Assembly (NCBI GenBank): GCA_018065745.1
Contig: JAGHSS010000113.1
Span: 1-18,154, forward strand
Source of the DNA: Candidatus Neoflavobacterium equi
GTDB taxonomy: Bacteria; Bacteroidota; Bacteroidia; Flavobacteriales; Flavobacteriaceae
Reading direction: 5' to 3'
Length of the DNA stretch: 18,154 nt
Of the stretch, positions 14,913 to 18,154 are shown in pieces. Below the pieces are notes generated by a model. The model searched no databases. It was not told the origin of the DNA and worked only from the letters and a program-made list of their open reading frames with translations. Position 1 is the stretch's first letter. The number at the start of each line of letters is the position of its first letter. Both the position numbers and the translations under genes were made by a program.

Positions 14913-16082
14913 TTATTCTGCAATTTTGTTCTTTTCGTATAGTTTTTTTGTCACCAGCAGGTAGTAACCGATTGCGGCAAAACACAGCGCGCCGCCACAG
15001 ATAAAAATCGTACCCATATCAAACAGGCTGGCAATTTTTCCAGAGGCTACCATTCCCAAACCAATACCAAGGTCATAGAAACTGAAATAGGTTGAGTTCG
15101 CCGTTCCGCGTTTGTCTGGGGTTGCCATATTGACAAACAAGGTTTGAAAGGCAGGACTTAAAACTCCATATCCAATCCCGATAAAAAAGGAGGTAGCAAA
15201 AAACAGTACAGGGGAAGTGGCCATTCCAAACGCAATAAAGCTCAAGGCAAGTAACCCCAATGCGCCCAATACCAATTGATGAATATAACCGCGGTCAATT
15301 ATTTTACCAGCAAAAAATCTGGAAGCCGTCATACCAATCGCCATCATCATAAAAAACATACCTGTATTTTCCACCTGTAATTGTTTTCCATACATGGCTG
15401 CAAAGGCAAACAAGGCTCCATAACACAGGGCGATTCCCAGTAAATTGATCCCAATGGGAATGGCTTTAACCAAGATAAAGCGGTCCAGAGTTATTGCCTG
15501 AGTCGCCACTGAAGGTCTAACCGGTGGCTTTACCGTAAGGATCAACAACAAAGCAATTAAACCAATCGTTATGGCTGCATAAAAATTGTATTCAAAGGGA
15601 TAGTGTTCATAGATAAAAAGGCCCAACATGGGTCCAATAGACATGGCCAGGGTGGAGGTCAATCCAAAAAAACCAACGCCTTCACCTCTTTTTTTAGAAG
15701 GAATGACATCAATTGCCAAGGTGCTGGATGCCGTGGTTGTAATTCCCCAGGTAAAACCGTGAGAAATCCTGAACAATAAAAATAAGATTAAAATTTTGGC
15801 CTGCATATATCCATAAAAAATCAGGATAAAAAAGGCTAGGGAAATCAGCAATACGTTTTTTCTTGGAAAGCGGTCAACCAGGTATCCAGAAAAAGGTCTA
15901 ACAGCTAAGGCTGCCGTAATGTAACTTGCCAAAATCAACCCAGTAGTGGTTGTGTCTGTCTTGAATTGCTCCACAATATAAAAGGGCATGGAGGTTCCAA
16001 CCAGGTAAAATGAAAACCCAATTAGGAAGTTTGAAAGACAGATAATAAAAAAATCACGGGTCCAAAGTTTTGGTTCCAACAT
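14913..16082 (-). CDS. MFS transporter, drug-efflux-like
   Basis: A 389-residue inner-membrane protein with about 12 predicted helices. The loop between helices 2 and 3 has GYLVDRFPRK, the MFS motif A form G-x-L-x-DR-x2-RK. A second-half counterpart appears as AGKIIDRGY. The loop at residues 128-136 has PSKKRGEGVGFFG, typical of DHA1-like efflux members, and PDKRGTANSTYFSFYDLGIG in the second half is its repeat. The substrate cannot be told from sequence; amino-acid, drug or siderophore export are all possible. It lies between the terminators of asd and of its own unit, so it is likely expressed alone or by read-through from asd. I see no good TAnnTTTG box in front of it. Confidence 0.88.
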   Translation of the reverse strand: MLEPKLWTRDFFIICLSNFLIGFSFYLVGTSMPFYIVEQFKTDTTTTGLILASYITAALAVRPFSGYLVDRFPRKNVLLISLAFFILIFYGYMQAKILILFLLFRISHGFTWGITTTASSTLAIDVIPSKKRGEGVGFFGLTSTLAMSIGPMLGLFIYEHYPFEYNFYAAITIGLIALLLILTVKPPVRPSVATQAITLDRFILVKAIPIGINLLGIALCYGALFAFAAMYGKQLQVENTGMFFMMMAIGMTASRFFAGKIIDRGYIHQLVLGALGLLALSFIAFGMATSPVLFFATSFFIGIGYGVLSPAFQTLFVNMATPDKRGTANSTYFSFYDLGIGLGMVASGKIASLFDMGTIFICGGALCFAAIGYYLLVTKKLYEKNKIAE

Positions 16083-16105
16083 AAAGTCTATTCAGGGAAT
16101 TAATT

Positions 16106-16144
16106 AAAAAAAAAGAAAGTTTCAATTACTATTGAAACTTTCTT
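16106..16144 (-). terminator. Terminator of asd
   Basis: A perfect 14-bp stem (16113-16126 with 16131-16144) with loop tact is followed on the minus strand by nine T (the A run at 16106-16114). It begins 13 bases after the asd stop codon. Confidence 0.88.
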
Positions 16145-16157
16145 GAGATATGTTTTA

Positions 16158-17147
16158 TTATAAGAGTTGGTTTGCTACCAAATATTCAGCAATTTGAATG
16201 GTGTTTGTTGCAGCACCTTTGCGCAGGTTGTCAGCGACGATCCAAAGGTTAAGCGTGTTTGGTTGGCTGCCGTCTCTTCTGATGCGTCCCACAAAGACAT
16301 CGTCTTTGCCTTGAGCATAGATTGGCATCGGATACGTTTTGGTATCCAAGTTGTCTTGAACGACAACTCCAGGAGTTTCGTGTAAAATTTTTCTAACCTC
16401 AGATTCTTGAAAATCATTCAAGAATTCCACATTCACCGCTTCTGAGTGTCCGCCAACCACAGGGATGCGAATCGCAGTTGCTGTAACCGCAATTGTCTTG
16501 TCGTCTAAAATTTTCTGAGTTTCTCTAACCAATTTCATCTCTTCTTTGGTGTAACCGTTTTCTTCAAAGACATCACATTGAGGAATGGCGTTTCTGTGAA
16601 TTGGATAAGGGTATGCCATTTCACCAGAAATTCCTTCATACTCATTTTCCAATTGTTTGACCGCTTTCACTCCAGTTCCTGTAATGGATTGGTAGGTAGA
16701 AACTACAATGCGTTTGATGGTGTATTTTTTGTGCAATGGAGCCAACGCCATAACCATTTGGATGGTAGAACAATTTGGATTTGCAATAATTTTATCCTCT
16801 TTAGTCAATACATCAGCGTTGATTTCTGGTACCACCAATTTTTTGGTCAGGTCCATACGCCATGCAGATGAATTGTCAATAACCGTGATTCCAGCAGCAG
16901 CAAATTTTGGAGCCCACTCCAATGAAGTTTCACCACCTGCAGAAAACAAGGCTACATCTGGTTTCATTTCAACGGCTGTTTGAAGATTAACTACCTTATA
17001 CTTGCTTCCCTTGTATTCAATTTCCTTCCCAACGGACTTCTCAGAAGCTACGGGAATTAATTCTGTTACAGGAAAATTTCTTTCTGCAAGTACTTGCAGC
17101 ATAACTTCGCCAACCATTCCAGTGGCACCAACAACGGCTACTTTCAT
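16158..17147 (-). CDS. asd: Aspartate-semialdehyde dehydrogenase
   Basis: A 329-residue cytoplasmic enzyme that reduces aspartyl phosphate to aspartate semialdehyde with NADPH. This step leads to lysine and diaminopimelate (peptidoglycan), threonine and methionine. The nucleotide-binding motif GATGMVG is at 7-13. The nucleophile Cys126 lies in ANPNCSTIQ. Gln153 in TYQSITGTG and His234 in VVGGHSEAV complete the active site. Length and motif spacing match the bacterial family. The gene has its own promoter box and a strong terminator and is divergent from the tail-collar gene, so it is probably monocistronic. Confidence 0.97.
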   Translation of the reverse strand: MKVAVVGATGMVGEVMLQVLAERNFPVTELIPVASEKSVGKEIEYKGSKYKVVNLQTAVEMKPDVALFSAGGETSLEWAPKFAAAGITVIDNSSAWRMDLTKKLVVPEINADVLTKEDKIIANPNCSTIQMVMALAPLHKKYTIKRIVVSTYQSITGTGVKAVKQLENEYEGISGEMAYPYPIHRNAIPQCDVFEENGYTKEEMKLVRETQKILDDKTIAVTATAIRIPVVGGHSEAVNVEFLNDFQESEVRKILHETPGVVVQDNLDTKTYPMPIYAQGKDDVFVGRIRRDGSQPNTLNLWIVADNLRKGAATNTIQIAEYLVANQLL

Positions 17148-17175
17148 ACGAATACTGTATTTATATATTATCTAT

Positions 17176-17183
17176 CAAAAATA
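17176..17183 (-). promoter_or_regulatory. -7 box (TATTTTTG) of asd
   Basis: On the minus strand TATTTTTG matches TAnnTTTG perfectly, 28 bases before the asd ATG. No TTG lies at the usual -33 spacing, so the promoter would rely mainly on the -7 box. Confidence 0.45.
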
Positions 17184-17468
17184 TAAAAAAGAACGGAATG
17201 TTTGTGATATTTTAAATGCCTGCAATTGTTAAAAAAACACCGTTTTTTCAACGATTAATTGTGTTTGTTTTAAAGTGTGCTGTTTTTTAAACCAATGTTG
17301 TGGGAGCGCTTGCGCGAAGTGATTTTAAGTATTGAATTTAAAAGTATCCAGCAATTGCGAAATTTTCATTTTTTTGGATTGTAATGATTTTTTTAAATAA
17401 AGTAAAAAGCTATTTTAAATTGTAAATAACGTTGAAATATAATTTTAAAAATTATGTTAATAATATAA
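17184..17468. other. AT-rich divergent intergenic region
   Basis: No ORF or RNA gene was found between the asd and tail-collar promoters. It holds a large imperfect palindrome at 17223-17261 (6 A-T pairs plus flanking GTT/AAC and CAATT/AATTG around an acc loop), a GC-rich GCGCTTGCGC repeat at 17306-17315, and an AT inverted repeat at 17439-17455. The rest shows nothing I can name. Confidence 0.5.
17439..17455. promoter_or_regulatory. Inverted repeat in the tail-collar gene promoter
   Basis: ATAATTTT and AAAATTAT form a perfect 8+1+8 inverted repeat, 13 bases upstream of the -7 box. It occupies the place where the -33 element would be, so it could be a regulator site or simply AT-rich promoter DNA. 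Confidence 0.3.
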
Positions 17469-17476
17469 TACCTTTG
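17469..17476 (+). promoter_or_regulatory. -7 box (TACCTTTG) of the tail-collar gene
   Basis: TACCTTTG matches TAnnTTTG perfectly, 22 bases before the ATG at 17499. A TTG at normal -33 spacing is missing. Confidence 0.55.
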
Positions 17477-17498
17477 TTAAAATTTAAATCAAAAAAAT

Positions 17499-18140
17499 AT
17501 GAAAATCAAATTTACTGTAAAACGCCTGCCCAATGCGTTTTACCAATGTTTTCTGATGGCGCTGCTGTTTGGAAACCTCGACGCTAAAGCGCAAATTCCT
17601 GTCATAGGAGAAATAAGAATGTTTGCAGGCAATTTTGAGCCGCAAGGATGGTTATTTTGCGACGGTAGATCTTTATCCATTACTGAACATATTGCCTTAT
17701 TTAGTATTATAGGAACCACTTTTGGTGGTGATGGAGTCACTACTTTTCAACTTCCAAATATGAGTGATCGCATACCAGTAGGTACTGGACAACGTATTGG
17801 AGGGCAAAACATTAATTTAGGTCAAACGTTTGGTGCTAAAACGACAACCCTTTCATCTTCTAATTTACCTTCACATTCACATCAGCTAAAATTTGAAGTG
17901 ATGAATTCAGAGGCTACTTCTAAGGTTGCTTTGGCGAATATGAAACTTGGTATACAGGGATTTAAATCAGGGCGCACTTTCATCCCAATTAAAAGATTTA
18001 CATCCGCTTCAAATCTAATACCATTAAAATCTGTATCAACGGGCAATGCAGGTACTGGGATGCCCATCTCATTGGAACAAAAATATGTGGTTGTTAATTA
18101 CATTATTAGTTTGTACGGCAATTATCCATCTTTTAATTAA
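17499..18140 (+). CDS. Secreted phage tail collar domain protein
   Basis: A 213-residue protein. Residues 1-31 look like a signal peptide (basic start, hydrophobic 16-25, ending in AKAQ). Residues 34-90 match the tail collar domain (PF07484 type): GEIRMFAGNFEPQGWLFCDG, then a Ser/Leu/Ile stretch, FGGDGVTTFQLPNMSDRIPVGTG. The domain is shared by phage tail fibres and by bacterial microcystin-dependent-type proteins, whose role is unclear. The C-terminal half has SHSHQ and ends in KYVVVNYIISLYGNYPS, as these proteins often do. No other phage gene is nearby and a signal peptide is not expected of a virion protein, so a secreted host protein is more likely. Base composition appears more AT-rich than the neighbours, which may mean later acquisition. 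Confidence 0.85.
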   Translation: MKIKFTVKRLPNAFYQCFLMALLFGNLDAKAQIPVIGEIRMFAGNFEPQGWLFCDGRSLSITEHIALFSIIGTTFGGDGVTTFQLPNMSDRIPVGTGQRIGGQNINLGQTFGAKTTTLSSSNLPSHSHQLKFEVMNSEATSKVALANMKLGIQGFKSGRTFIPIKRFTSASNLIPLKSVSTGNAGTGMPISLEQKYVVVNYIISLYGNYPSFN

Positions 18141-18146
18141 ATCTAC

Positions 18147-18154
18147 ATGAAAAA
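18147..18154 (+). CDS. Possible start of a following gene, cut by the window end
   Basis: An ATG followed by AAA lies six bases after the tail-collar stop codon. Collar-domain genes are often found in tandem, and Met-Lys-Lys starts are common for secreted proteins. Fewer than three codons are visible, so this is only a suggestion. Confidence 0.3.

Noticed and set aside
14857..14985. Upstream extension of the small His/Cys gene to an ATG at 14985
   Set aside because: The extension would run through the MFS terminator hairpin and overlap the MFS coding end; a signal helix starts directly at 14856 and a perfect promoter box lies between.
17306..17315. GCGCTTGCGC resembling the stem core of repeat copy A
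   Set aside because: The nine shared bases are not accompanied by any conserved block of the element.
17499..18140. Prophage remnant
   Set aside because: A single collar-domain gene with a signal peptide and a host-type promoter, without any other phage gene, att-like repeat or tRNA nearby.

Overview
This window reads as a typical chromosomal stretch from the Bacteroidota, most likely a Flavobacteriaceae bacterium. The evidence is a TonB-dependent receptor with a carboxypeptidase-like N-terminal domain, a DUF4625-type lipoprotein, a secreted flavobacterial-type prolyl oligopeptidase, and a hybrid histidine kinase with a C-terminal HPt domain. Several genes are also preceded by the Bacteroidota -7 box TAnnTTTG rather than sigma70 boxes, and Shine-Dalgarno sequences are absent. 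No rRNA, tRNA, CRISPR array, transposase or prophage block was seen.

Layout, left to right. 1-2501: a convergent terminator and a hybrid sensor histidine kinase on the minus strand. 2502-5935: two secreted peptidases on the minus strand, a C1B (bleomycin-hydrolase-like) cysteine peptidase and an S9 serine peptidase, each with its own terminator. 6128-8129: a dicarboxylate/glutamate-type symporter followed closely by a DedA-family membrane protein on the plus strand. 8396-9172: mtgA, a peptidoglycan glycosyltransferase. 9351-11465: a secreted prolyl oligopeptidase on the minus strand. 11552-14856: a three-gene minus-strand locus (small His/Cys protein, TonB-dependent receptor, His-rich lipoprotein) that looks like outer-membrane metal uptake. 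14913-16082: an MFS transporter. 16158-17147: asd, for the aspartate-family amino acid and diaminopimelate pathway. 17499-18140: a secreted phage-tail-collar domain protein on the plus strand, with a possible next gene starting at 18147.

How the genes fit together. The three secreted peptidases and the anionic amino-acid/dicarboxylate symporter suit a lifestyle of degrading proteins and peptides. mtgA, DedA and asd all touch envelope and peptidoglycan supply, but they are not one operon. The metal-uptake reading of 11552-14856 is inference from histidine/cysteine-rich partners around the receptor.

The most notable non-coding structure is a pair of related elements of about 125 bp (2606-2731 and 8144-8265), in opposite orientation. 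They share a perfectly identical 30-base end block and a 23-base central block (19 of 23 identical). Two internal stem-loops differ in sequence between the copies but still pair. Both copies sit in the same polarity between the stop codon of a gene and that gene's terminator. Two genes (the histidine kinase and the small His/Cys protein) have a perfect TAnnTTTG box only 4-5 bases before the ATG, which suggests leaderless or nearly leaderless mRNAs; for the second, the promoter overlaps the terminator of the preceding gene.
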